Below, one piece after another: positions 46,930 to 55,685 of a DNA stretch of 64,000 nucleotides. The stretch comes from Bacteroidota bacterium. Its GTDB lineage: Bacteria > Bacteroidota > Bacteroidia > Chitinophagales > Chitinophagaceae. A program made the translations under genes and the position numbers. The notes beneath the pieces are model-generated. The model did no database searches. It was given only the letters and a program-made list of their open reading frames with translations, and was not told where the DNA came from. Location of the stretch: positions 558,001 through 622,000 of the forward strand of contig JADJJH010000003.1 of assembly GCA_016706595.1 (NCBI GenBank), written 5' to 3'. Numbering within the stretch: the first letter of the stretch is position 1; each line of letters starts with the position of its first letter.

Positions 46930-47057
46930 CATCTCTAATAAGCTCTTAAGCGAGGCTTTCGGATTTTGCAATTCCGATAACTATCTGAAGCGTTTACTTA
47001 TGTAAATAGAGGCTTTGCAAAATCCGAGTAACAATGCATAAGAGGTTATTTGAGATG
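46930..47057. terminator. Long inverted repeat between convergent genes
   Basis: Outer arms 46930-46948 and 47039-47057 (CATCTCTAATAAGCTCTTA against TAAGAGGTTATTTGAGATG) and inner arms 46960-46971 and 47015-47026 (CGGATTTTGCAA against TTGCAAAATCCG, perfect) enclose about 40 bases. The right outer arm contains the last codons and stop of the minus-strand gene, so the structure is partly coding. It would end transcripts from both sides. Confidence 0.6.
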
Positions 47058-47930
47058 ATCACTATACAATGCCATCAATTTTTGTATCTCCTCTACCTTA
47101 TCATCTTCTTGTAATAATTGATAGACTTGCATTAAGGCCTCCAAATTTTTAAATAAAATGGTTTTGTTGGAAAGTGGTAAAAAAGTGTTGGCGTCTGTTT
47201 TTATTTCATATTTATTAATAAAAACATCTACATCGTTTTGCGTATAAATCATTCCATTATTGGGATCTATATAAAATTGAATTTTATGAATAGGCTCGTT
47301 TGTTTTGTTTCTAAAATCGTATAGCGTATCGTAATAGGCTAAAATATATTGTTTAGGAAGTTGTATAGCGTATACGGGGACATCTAACATATCGCAAATA
47401 ATTTGATAGATAATACCCAATGAATAATTATTGCCTAAGCGAGTTTCAATAACCTCATTAATAAAATAATGATTGGGTTTATTTTCTTCAAGTTCTAAAC
47501 CCTTAAACTTATACATATTATAGAAGATACTATTGATGATGGTGATTTTTTCGAGTGGTGTTAAATAATCATTGATCTCGAGCCAACAACTTTGGTGTAC
47601 ACTTTTAATCGTTTTTCGTATAGCCTCTTCATCGATTTGCGGAAATCGATAATTTGCTAATAGCAAGGCGCCTGCTAATAATCCCGGCTTTTCAGCGCGA
47701 TTCCACATGGTAAAATGGGCATAAACCTCATTGAAATTCACCTTGTGAATGATATCTTCTATTCGCTCTTGTACTTGGTTATCATGAGTATGTTCCCATA
47801 ATGATTCAAGCCTAGGAATTACTTCTTTTCCATAATGAATAATTTTATCGGATACGGTTTCATACACTTCCTCGTCTGGATCATCGAGTAAATGCAATAA
47901 GGCCTTTAATTCTTTGGGGTCTTTCATCAT
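47046..47930 (-). CDS. Transglutaminase-like (SirB1-type) protein with HEAT-like N-terminus
   Basis: 294 residues from the ATG at 47930. The N-terminus (ELKALLHLLDDPDEEVYETVSDKII..., about 3-65) has HEAT-like helices, and the rest follows the SirB1/transglutaminase-like superfamily: a helical region, TRLGNNYSLGIIYQIICDMLDVPVYAIQLPKQYIL (the position of the usual catalytic cysteine, here not clearly conserved) and a beta end. Members are small cytosolic proteins of unknown function. It converges with the NlpC/P60 gene. Confidence 0.7.
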   Translation of the reverse strand: MMKDPKELKALLHLLDDPDEEVYETVSDKIIHYGKEVIPRLESLWEHTHDNQVQERIEDIIHKVNFNEVYAHFTMWNRAEKPGLLAGALLLANYRFPQIDEEAIRKTIKSVHQSCWLEINDYLTPLEKITIINSIFYNMYKFKGLELEENKPNHYFINEVIETRLGNNYSLGIIYQIICDMLDVPVYAIQLPKQYILAYYDTLYDFRNKTNEPIHKIQFYIDPNNGMIYTQNDVDVFINKYEIKTDANTFLPLSNKTILFKNLEALMQVYQLLQEDDKVEEIQKLMALYSDHLK

Positions 47931-48065
47931 GGGGTAGAAGATCAAATACGTTCCGAAACTAAAATAGATTTTCATTTCTGTTGAAAATAGTTTTTCACAT
48001 TGATGGTGAGTAAATATTTTAAGTATGGAGTTTGTTGAACGAGTAAAAAGATTTGTTGTATGTAT

Positions 48066-48153
48066 TGCAGCAACGATTGTAGTGGAAAGCCCGCATCCTG
48101 ACGCTTTGGGAGGGAGCGGACTTGGAACGAAAAGCGTGTGTGCTGCCCAAATG
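48066..48153 (-). repeat. Dispersed intergenic repeat family 1, copy d (inverted)
   Basis: The minus strand reads CATTTGGGCAGCACACACGC, TTTTCGTTCCAAGTCCGCTC, an inner CCCTCCCAAAGCGTCAGG part, and GCGGGCTTTCCACTACAATC. It follows the same block order as copies a-c. It lies between the start of the transglutaminase-like gene and the ABC ATPase gene. Confidence 0.6.
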
Positions 48154-48259
48154 ATATAATTCTTAAAGGCTATCCATGCTTTGTTGTTAACTTAATTTCA
48201 ATTAAATCGATAATGGTATGCAAATAAAACCCGAAATTGCGCACCTAAATAAGCAAAGT

Positions 48260-48988
48260 ATGTCGGTGATTGTTGAAAATTTATGTAAAGTGTATGGCGA
48301 ACAAATTGCCGTGAATGGCATTTCATTTTCGGTAAAGAAGGGTGAAGTGCTTGGATTTCTGGGTCCTAATGGTGCCGGTAAATCTACCACCATGAAAATG
48401 ATTACCGGCTATTTGCCATCCACTTCTGGTAAAGCCATCGTTTGTGGTAAAGTGGTTGGCGAGCACACTACGGAAATTCAAAAACAGATTGGTTATTTAC
48501 CCGAATCCAATCCTTTGTATATGGATATGTATGTGAAAGAATATTTGCAATTTTTAGCAGGGGTACATCAAATCAGTGATGCGGCAAATAAGGTTGAACA
48601 AATTATGGTGCAAACCGGTTTAAAAGCCGAAGAACGAAAAACAATAGGTGCTTTATCAAAGGGTTATAAACAACGAGTGGGAATTGCCCAATCGATGTTA
48701 CATAATCCTGACGTGTTGATACTCGATGAGCCTACTTCGGGTTTAGATCCAAATCAGATTGTAGAAATTCGTGATTTGATTAAGCAATTTGGGAAGGAAA
48801 AGACAGTTATCTTATCTACGCATATTATGCAAGAAGTTGAGGCGATGTGCGATCGAGTAATTATAATTTATAAAGGCAATTTAGTAGCCGACGATACTTT
48901 AAAAGGGTTGCAAGGGAAGTATCCAAATCAAACATTGGAAGAAATTTTTAGAAGCTTGACCATTGCTTCGGATGCTGTGTATGCGTAA
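48260..48988 (+). CDS. gldA: ABC transporter ATPase, GldA-like
   Basis: 242 residues from the ATG at 48260 (MSVIVENLCKVYG). Walker A GPNGAGKSTTM, signature LSKGYKQRVGIAQ and Walker B VLILDEPTSGLDP are all intact. The sequence (SFSVKKGEVLGFLGPNGAG, MKMITGYLP) is the type I associate with GldA, the ATPase of the Gld ABC transporter linked to gliding, but close ATPases of other transporters (lipid or antibiotic export) look similar. No permease gene (gldF, gldG) lies next to it, so it is an orphan ATPase here. Confidence 0.8.
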   Translation: MSVIVENLCKVYGEQIAVNGISFSVKKGEVLGFLGPNGAGKSTTMKMITGYLPSTSGKAIVCGKVVGEHTTEIQKQIGYLPESNPLYMDMYVKEYLQFLAGVHQISDAANKVEQIMVQTGLKAEERKTIGALSKGYKQRVGIAQSMLHNPDVLILDEPTSGLDPNQIVEIRDLIKQFGKEKTVILSTHIMQEVEAMCDRVIIIYKGNLVADDTLKGLQGKYPNQTLEEIFRSLTIASDAVYA

Positions 48989-49055
48989 AATACAAGGTTA
49001 AAATATTTTATAAAACACAAGATATATACCGCAATTACAATCAATCGTCTTCTAA

Positions 49056-49601
49056 TTATTCCTCCAACTGAAAAACAATCGGCAGACTAAAATAACTTGA
49101 AACGGGTTTCCCATCTTGTTTGCCAGGTGTCCAATTTTTCATGGCTTTTACCGCGCGAACGGCTTCTTCATCCAATGCCGGATGAACGCTTCTGATGACA
49201 TTTACATCACACAATTTCCCATCGGCACAAACTACAAAAGAAAGTACAACACGTCCTTCGATATTATTATTACGAGCACTATCTGGGTAGTGCATTTGGG
49301 TAGATAAATATTGTAGCAAGGCTTCATCGCCACCGGGGTATTCTGCCTCAATTTCAGTATACTTATAAATCTTTTCTTTTTGGGTTTCAGGTTTAGGTGG
49401 TTCTGCAACTGAGGGTATTTCTGGACTTGGAACTTCCGGAGTCTCCTTAATGTTATCCGATGTATGGTTTAATGCAGGAGTTGACTTTTTAACTCCAGTT
49501 GTATTTTTAGGGGTATTCTTTTTAGGGGTAGTTTTAGTTTGAGCATCGGTATTATAGCCGAGTACAAAAAGTAAGCAAAGAGAAACCAATATTTTTTTCA
49601 T
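49056..49601 (-). CDS. TonB-C-terminal-domain protein
   Basis: 181 residues. It starts with a cleavable-looking signal (MKKILVSLCLLFVLGYNTDAQ), then a Thr/Lys/Pro-rich linker (about 22-80), and ends with the TonB C-terminal domain: YPGGDEALLQYLSTQMHYPDSARNNNIEGRVVLSFVV and AVRAVKAMKNWTPGKQDGKPV. The usual N-terminal membrane anchor of TonB is replaced by a signal peptide ending in Q, so it may be a free periplasmic TonB-like domain rather than an energy transducer. It is 10 bases upstream of nothing in its own direction; fbp precedes it by 10 bases, possibly co-transcribed. Confidence 0.8.
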   Translation of the reverse strand: MKKILVSLCLLFVLGYNTDAQTKTTPKKNTPKNTTGVKKSTPALNHTSDNIKETPEVPSPEIPSVAEPPKPETQKEKIYKYTEIEAEYPGGDEALLQYLSTQMHYPDSARNNNIEGRVVLSFVVCADGKLCDVNVIRSVHPALDEEAVRAVKAMKNWTPGKQDGKPVSSYFSLPIVFQLEE

Positions 49602-49611
49602 AGGATATTTT

Positions 49612-50619
49612 TTAATAAATCATGGATACTGCCTTCTCTACCATATTTTTAGATCCTATATAAATCGGTACTCTTTGGTGAAGTTCACTCGGTTGAATAT
49701 CTAAAATATTTTCGCGGCCTGTAGTGCCTTTGCCACCTGCCATTTCTATAATATGACTCATAGGATTGCATTCATATAATAAACGTAATTTGCCATTACT
49801 ATTTTTACAATCTTCGGGATACATAAAAATGCCACCTTTGATCAAAGTTCGATGCAAATCGGCCACCATACTGCCAATATAGCGATGCGAGTAGGGGCGT
49901 TGTGTTTCCTTATCATCTGCCATACAATAATGTAAATAATTTTGTAAGGGCTCACTGAGTTTACAAGTATTACCTTGATTAATTGAATATATTTTTCCAT
50001 CATCAGGGCATTTCATATCCTTATGGGATAAACAAAATTCACCGATGCTTTGTTCCAACGTAAAACCATTAACACCTAATCGAGTGGCATATACCATCAT
50101 AGTACTTGAACCATAAATTACATAACCTGATGCCATGATATTTTTTCCTTTTTGTAAAAAATCATTGAGGTTACAAGTTTGTCCTAGTTCACTTACCCGT
50201 TTGTAAATGCAAAAGATGGTGCCTATCGATGCATTCACATCAATATTTGATGAACCATCTAAAGGATCAAACATCACAACATATTTCGATTGTTTCGAAT
50301 GTTCATCATCAAAAGCAATTATCTCATCGTTTTCTTCAGAAGCTACCCCTGCACAATCGGCACTATTTTTTAGCACACTTATCAAAACTTCGTTAGCAAA
50401 TACATCCAATTTCATTTGCTCTTCACCTTGTACATTTACTTGTCCGTGAGCACCTAAAATATCAGCCAAGCCTGCTTTGTTTACTTGTTTGTTTATGAGT
50501 TTACATGCTAACCCGATATCTCTTAATAATGTTGAAAGTTCGCCGGTAGCGTTTTTAAATTGTTTGGTTTGGAAGAAAGTAAATTCATCCAGCGTCATTA
50601 AATGTCTTTCGGGTTTCAT
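49612..50619 (-). CDS. fbp: Fructose-1,6-bisphosphatase, class 1
   Basis: 335 residues. It hydrolyses fructose 1,6-bisphosphate in gluconeogenesis. Metal and substrate motifs VMFDPLDGSSNIDVNASIG (about residue 115), GTIFCIYKR and EMAGGKGTTGRENILDIQP are present, as in the E. coli class 1 enzyme. The leader, including the ATG, is triplicated (50617-50915) and contains a 30-codon frame whose TGA overlaps the fbp ATG. The TonB-like gene begins 10 bases after the stop. Confidence 0.94.
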   Translation of the reverse strand: MKPERHLMTLDEFTFFQTKQFKNATGELSTLLRDIGLACKLINKQVNKAGLADILGAHGQVNVQGEEQMKLDVFANEVLISVLKNSADCAGVASEENDEIIAFDDEHSKQSKYVVMFDPLDGSSNIDVNASIGTIFCIYKRVSELGQTCNLNDFLQKGKNIMASGYVIYGSSTMMVYATRLGVNGFTLEQSIGEFCLSHKDMKCPDDGKIYSINQGNTCKLSEPLQNYLHYCMADDKETQRPYSHRYIGSMVADLHRTLIKGGIFMYPEDCKNSNGKLRLLYECNPMSHIIEMAGGKGTTGRENILDIQPSELHQRVPIYIGSKNMVEKAVSMIY

Positions 50620-50915
50620 GTGTTACTTTTTATTGTTTTTCTTTTGTCACATGCAATTCGGCTGCAAGCTGATATCGGTTTGTTTTGACGATCAGTTACT
50701 AGCCTCATGTCATGTGTTTCTTTTTATTGTTTTTCTTTTGTCACATGCAATTCGGCTTCATGAAGTTATCGGTTTGTTTGTCGATAACTGACTTGCCTCA
50801 TGCCATGTGTTATTTTTTATTGTTTTTTTTATTATCCCGACTTTATCCGGCCAGGCTATTCAATTCGGCTTCTTGAAGATATCGTTTCATTTGCAGAAAT
50901 TTGACCTCCATCAGT
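50617..50915 (-). repeat. Triplicated leader of fbp with upstream small frames
   Basis: Units start at 50617, 50711 and 50803 (periods 94 and 92), each beginning CATGTGTT on the plus strand followed by an A/T tract, CATGCAATTCGGCT and a TATCGGTTTGTTTG part; the third has an extra 30-base piece. On the minus strand each unit ends in ATG; the last ATG is the fbp start. A 30-codon frame (50616-50708) opens in the middle unit and stops at TGA overlapping that ATG (ATGA). Shorter frames (ATG-ACA-TGA and a 12-codon frame) occur in the outer units. Confidence 0.7.
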
Positions 50916-50975
50916 GTATGCAACAAAAGTAACCATGATAGGGTAAATAAAAAATACAAGGTGAAACTTCCTTTC

Positions 50976-51578
50976 TTAATGTATTCGGTCTCCCCTAATT
51001 TCTAATTTGGATAGGATGTCGATTTCTAGTCTTAATAGTTCTTTCCATCGTTTATCTACCAGCTCTTCATCGCAATAGGTTTTAGCTAAATCTAAAAAAA
51101 GTCGGTAATGCCCGGCCTCAGATATCATGAATTTTCGATAAAACTCACGCATATATTCATCGGTCAACGCTTCGCTTAGTAATCTAAATCGTTCACAACT
51201 TCGAGCTTCAATTAAGGCAAAAACTAATAGCCGGTCCATAAATCGAACTTCTGGTCGACCGCCTTTCGTAATGAGTTTATTGAGTTCATTTACATATTCG
51301 TCTTTACGTTGCGCTCCTAAAGTGAGTTTTCGTTTGTTGATTTCAGAAAGGACCATTCTAAAATGCCCCCATTCTTCGGTTACAATAGGAGAAAGCTCGT
51401 CAACTAGTTTTTTGTATTCAGGATATTTTTGTATTAAGCTAATACATTGACTGGCTGCTTTTTGTTCGCAATAGGCATGGTCGGTTAAAATATCTTCTAA
51501 CGACATTTCCGCTAGATTCACCCAACGTGGGTCGGTTGGTAATTGTAAACCTAGGATAGTATTTTCAGATGTGCTCAT
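50976..51578 (-). CDS. miaE: tRNA-(ms2io6A)-hydroxylase
   Basis: 200 residues. MiaE hydroxylates the isopentenyl group of ms2i6A37 in tRNA. The diiron ligands are visible in DHAYCEQKAASQCISLI, EEWGHFRMVLSEI, EARSCERFRLLSEA and SEAGHYRLFLDLA (two E-x-x-H motifs), and the N-terminal LQLPTDPRWVNLAEMSLEDIL is family-typical. Length is normal. Single gene, upstream of the divergent sensor kinase. Confidence 0.93.
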   Translation of the reverse strand: MSTSENTILGLQLPTDPRWVNLAEMSLEDILTDHAYCEQKAASQCISLIQKYPEYKKLVDELSPIVTEEWGHFRMVLSEINKRKLTLGAQRKDEYVNELNKLITKGGRPEVRFMDRLLVFALIEARSCERFRLLSEALTDEYMREFYRKFMISEAGHYRLFLDLAKTYCDEELVDKRWKELLRLEIDILSKLEIRGDRIH

Positions 51579-51711
51579 AATGATGAAAGGCCGAATTTAC
51601 CAATTTCCATTGAAAAGTGACCAAATACCGATAAGGGATACCACTTACTCAACGCTAGGTTAATAATTCCAATTATTTATTATTTTGCTATCGATTAGAA
51701 AGATTAGCGAA

Positions 51712-54700
51712 GTGAAAAGGACTTTGTTTATTTATTGGACTGCAATTATGTGTCTCTTGTTGAGTTTCAATGAAACTGCTTTTGCATATTTTAATCCCAG
51801 TAAAATTATTATTCGAAATATTAACCTTGAGGAAGGGCTTTCCCAATGTGTAGTTACCGATATGGTTGCCGATAAACAAGGGTTTATTTGGGTAGGTACA
51901 TTTGATGGGTTAAATAGATTTGACGGAAATAACTTCGCTGTTTTTAAACATATTCCAAACGATTCAACTTCATTACCTTCATCTAAAATTTTAAAATTGT
52001 TTGCGGATGAGCATCATCACATCTGGACACGCACCACTACTGGATTAAGTATATTAGATAGTCGAACTGGAAAAATAATATGGCCAAGCTCATTAAAAGC
52101 ATATCGTATTACATGGGTTGGTAGGCACGATAAAGATCATGTTTGGGCTTATGCAAAGGATAAAGGGTTATTGTTAATAAATACCATTAATTTTTCAGTA
52201 ACTTTTTACAAGAATAGGGGGCAAAAATTCCCCTCAATTTGTGATGAATTGGATGTGCATAAAATTCAAAATGATGTATTTGTAGTAAGTTCATGTGGTG
52301 ATTTGATTACATTTAATATCCAAACAAAACAATATAAATATATTAGAAATACATTAACCCAAGATGTAGTATATAGTAATAGTGGGATAGATAAATTCGG
52401 AAATATTTGCTTAGGCGCATTGCATGCCGATATGATCTGTTTTGAAGTCAGGCGCAATCAGTTTAAGCCTTCTATGTACAATAAAAAAAATATTCACTTA
52501 TTATCTGTTCGGTCTATTGAGTATAATGCAGCGAATGATGTTTTATTGTTAGGTACGTATGGCCAAGGCTTGTTTGTTTTTAATTACCAGAATAATACCT
52601 TAACACAATTTAAAAAAAATGAGAACGAAATTAAACTGGCTGGCAATTATGTTCAATGCACGGCTACCGATAAAAATGGTGTCATTTATGTTGGGTATGA
52701 TGGTGTAGGTTTTGATGTACTTGACCCGTTTCTTAAAAAATTTGCAACGATAACCAAATACGATCCAGATGATTTAAAGAGTTTGCGGTTTGTTCGAAAA
52801 ATGGTTGAAGATGACGCTGGAAATTTATTAATAGGAACGAGTGGCAGCGGTTTAGTAAAATATAATTTGCAAAGGGAAACGTTTGATTTTTACAATGAGC
52901 GAAATGGCCTTAGCAATTCTGATAATTTTATCATTGAGATGGTTGTTGTGGGCAATGAACTTTGGCTTGGTTATAATGGAACCGGCATTGATATCTTAGA
53001 TTTAAATACACTAAAAAGAAAAGGTCATTTTACGGTAGGTAAAGGAGATAATCAGTTAAGTGATGGCGTAATATGGTCGACACTTCATGATAAAGCAGGA
53101 AATATATGGGTTGGTACACGTGGCAACGGCATTAATAAAATAAATATTCAAACGAGAAAGGTCAAGCAATTTAATAAAGTGAATTATCCAATGTTGAATG
53201 GTGGTATGCGATGTATGTCGGCAATGAATAATGGGAATATTTTAGTTGGCACTGAAAATGGGTTGTTCGAAATTAATACGCACACGGATGAAGTGCGGAA
53301 GTTAATTACGAAGCAAATTCATACTCAATCTATCCAGTCGTATAAATGTATTTATATAGATAAGATGAGCAGAATTTGGTTAGGTACTGATGGCGCTGGC
53401 ATAGAAGTATTTGACAAGAACTACCAATTGCTGAATAGTTTTAATACTACCAACGCATTAAACAATGATGTGGTTTATGGCATATTGCCAGAGAATGATT
53501 CAATCATATGGATTAGCACCAATGCAGGTTTGTCATGTATTCATTGGGATGAAAAATCGTTATTAAAAAATGGAAAAGTACACATTGTGAACTACGATGA
53601 AAAAAATGGGTTACAATCGAATGAATTTAATACAGGGGCATATTTATTATTAAAAGATGGCCGAATGGTATTTGGAGGTGTAGAAGGTATAAATTTATTT
53701 CATCCGAAGGAAATCAATGATAATCCTATTGTGCCGGAAGTGTATATAGATGAATTCAAAGTTTTTGAAAATCCTTTTAAGAAAGACACGCTGATATCTG
53801 CAATGTCTGAAATTTGTTTAAAGCCTTTTGAAAACTCTTTTTCTGTAAGTTTCTCTACGATAGGTTTTTCAATGCCAGGTAAAATTCAGTATAAGTATAA
53901 ACTTGCAGGAAATGATGATGAATGGATTCATTCAGGTAAACGAAACTATGTTTCTTACACTAACCTTTCGCCTGGCGACTATGAATTTCAAGTCAAGGCT
54001 TGTAATTATGATGGCGTTTGGAACGACCACTATACAAGTTTGAAAATTGTAATCGCTACACCATATTATAAAGCATGGTGGTTTATATTATTGATAGCGA
54101 TTGTATTTATTTTAATACTCTACTCACTATTTAAGGCACGAAAAAAATTAGCTATCGATAAGGCAGAGCTCAAGTTATTGCATACACGTGAAATGGCTGA
54201 AGTTGAAATGAAAGCCTTACGTGCTCAAATTAATCCGCATTTTTTATTCAATTCATTAAACTCTATCAATAGTTATATTTTAAAGAATGATTACAAATTG
54301 GCTTCGCGTTACTTGGTTCAATTTTCTCAGTTGGTTCGAAGTATCTTAAATAATTCCTCGAACCCATATATTAGTCTTGCCGAAGAATTAAAGACCATCG
54401 AGCTATACATGAAAATTGAAGGTATGCGATTTAGTAATCAATTCTCTTATGTAATTGAAGTTCAATCAGATATTCATACGGGCAATATTTTAATTCCATC
54501 GTTGTTATTACAACCTTATGTTGAGAATGCGATTTGGCATGGTTTATTGCACAAAGAAGGTGAGAAGCATATTAGTATTAATGTAAGCAAGCATTCTATT
54601 GATAGCATTTGTATCTCTATTGATGATAATGGCGTTGGGCGTGAAATGGCTACAAGAATTGAACAGAAAACACATAGTCACAAATCCTATGGAATGGAAT

Positions 54701-54861
54701 TGGGCGAAAGTCGCCTCAAGCTGATGAATAACAGTTATGGAAATTTTTCGAGCGTTGAGGTAATTGACAAAGAAGATAATCAACACAAAGCAACCGGAAC
54801 TACCATCAAAATTATTATTCCTTTTAATATATTTATTAAAGAAAAAATATCCCTAAATTAA
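51712..54861 (+). CDS. Two-component-regulator-propeller histidine kinase (LytS-type output)
   Basis: 1049 residues from the GTG at 51712, which gives a signal peptide (KRTLFIYWTAIMCLLL...); a TTG at 51685 is an alternative. Periplasmic: about 14 blades of the Reg_prop type (GFIWVGTFDGLNRFDG, NIWVGTRGNGINKIN, IWLGTDGAGIEVF) forming two propellers, then a Y_Y_Y domain (SPGDYEFQVKACNYDGVW). One membrane helix (about 785-805, WWFILLIAIVFILILYSLF). Cytosolic His_kinase (PF06580) domain with the phosphoacceptor His in AQINPHFLFNSLNSI (residue 843) and a HATPase region DDNGVG. It probably senses a surface sugar or peptide and phosphorylates the next gene's product. Confidence 0.92.
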   Translation: MKRTLFIYWTAIMCLLLSFNETAFAYFNPSKIIIRNINLEEGLSQCVVTDMVADKQGFIWVGTFDGLNRFDGNNFAVFKHIPNDSTSLPSSKILKLFADEHHHIWTRTTTGLSILDSRTGKIIWPSSLKAYRITWVGRHDKDHVWAYAKDKGLLLINTINFSVTFYKNRGQKFPSICDELDVHKIQNDVFVVSSCGDLITFNIQTKQYKYIRNTLTQDVVYSNSGIDKFGNICLGALHADMICFEVRRNQFKPSMYNKKNIHLLSVRSIEYNAANDVLLLGTYGQGLFVFNYQNNTLTQFKKNENEIKLAGNYVQCTATDKNGVIYVGYDGVGFDVLDPFLKKFATITKYDPDDLKSLRFVRKMVEDDAGNLLIGTSGSGLVKYNLQRETFDFYNERNGLSNSDNFIIEMVVVGNELWLGYNGTGIDILDLNTLKRKGHFTVGKGDNQLSDGVIWSTLHDKAGNIWVGTRGNGINKINIQTRKVKQFNKVNYPMLNGGMRCMSAMNNGNILVGTENGLFEINTHTDEVRKLITKQIHTQSIQSYKCIYIDKMSRIWLGTDGAGIEVFDKNYQLLNSFNTTNALNNDVVYGILPENDSIIWISTNAGLSCIHWDEKSLLKNGKVHIVNYDEKNGLQSNEFNTGAYLLLKDGRMVFGGVEGINLFHPKEINDNPIVPEVYIDEFKVFENPFKKDTLISAMSEICLKPFENSFSVSFSTIGFSMPGKIQYKYKLAGNDDEWIHSGKRNYVSYTNLSPGDYEFQVKACNYDGVWNDHYTSLKIVIATPYYKAWWFILLIAIVFILILYSLFKARKKLAIDKAELKLLHTREMAEVEMKALRAQINPHFLFNSLNSINSYILKNDYKLASRYLVQFSQLVRSILNNSSNPYISLAEELKTIELYMKIEGMRFSNQFSYVIEVQSDIHTGNILIPSLLLQPYVENAIWHGLLHKEGEKHISINVSKHSIDSICISIDDNGVGREMATRIEQKTHSHKSYGMELGESRLKLMNNSYGNFSSVEVIDKEDNQHKATGTTIKIIIPFNIFIKEKISLN

Positions 54862-54868
54862 TCTTAAC

Positions 54869-55645
54869 ATGTACAAAGCTATTATCATTGATGATGAACT
54901 AAACTGCGTAGAAGTCTTAGAAATTTTGATTAAACAAAATTTTGAAGATTTGCAGATTGTTGAAAAATTCATTTCTTCAAAAAAGGCACTTGAGTATTTA
55001 CAACATAATACAGTGGATCTTATATTTCTTGATATTCAAATGCCTTTTATGACCGGCATCGATTTATTACATAAATTAGATAAGCATAATTTTCATGTAA
55101 TTTTTACCACCGCATTTGATCAATATGCAATCAATGCAATCAAACTTTCGGCACTCGATTATTTGCTAAAGCCAATTGATGAAGAACTTTTAAGTAATGC
55201 TATACATAAGTTTAGGAAAGTAAAGGGACAAGCCGATATTCAAAATCAATTAAGCAATCTTTTGCAGCAATATAATTTACATGGTTCAAGTGCACAAAGT
55301 CATGCCTCCGTTACCGGCAATAAAATAGCGGTAGGCTTTCATGATAAAATTTTGTTTTACGATCCGAAGGAAATTCTGTATTGTCAAAGCAACGATAACT
55401 ACACAACCATTCAAATGCGAAATGGCGAAAAGGTGATTGCCTCTAAAACCATACGTCATTTTGAAGATATTCTTACGCCTCTTGGATTTATTCGTCCGCA
55501 TCAATCGTATGTAATTAATGCAAAACATATCGAACAATACAATAAGAAAGATGGGGGCTATTTGGTGATGGAAGATGGTACGAATATCCCGGTAAGCCGA
55601 CATCGAAAGGAAGAAATATTACTCATGTTTAAGAATGATATGTAA
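54869..55645 (+). CDS. LytTR-type response regulator
   Basis: 258 residues, 7 bases after the kinase, so one operon. Residues 1-120 are a receiver domain: acidic pair DDE at the start, phosphoacceptor D55 in IFLDIQMPFMTG, then TTAFDQY and LDYLLKPID with the conserved lysine. The C-terminal 105 residues are a LytTR DNA-binding domain (ILYCQSNDNYTTIQMRNGEK, RPHQSYVINAKHI, IPVSRHRKEE). It would act with the preceding sensor kinase on genes not identified here. Confidence 0.93.
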   Translation: MYKAIIIDDELNCVEVLEILIKQNFEDLQIVEKFISSKKALEYLQHNTVDLIFLDIQMPFMTGIDLLHKLDKHNFHVIFTTAFDQYAINAIKLSALDYLLKPIDEELLSNAIHKFRKVKGQADIQNQLSNLLQQYNLHGSSAQSHASVTGNKIAVGFHDKILFYDPKEILYCQSNDNYTTIQMRNGEKVIASKTIRHFEDILTPLGFIRPHQSYVINAKHIEQYNKKDGGYLVMEDGTNIPVSRHRKEEILLMFKNDM

Positions 55646-55685
55646 AGATGCCCTAAGAAAAGGGCTATGCATTCATTTGACGTAC

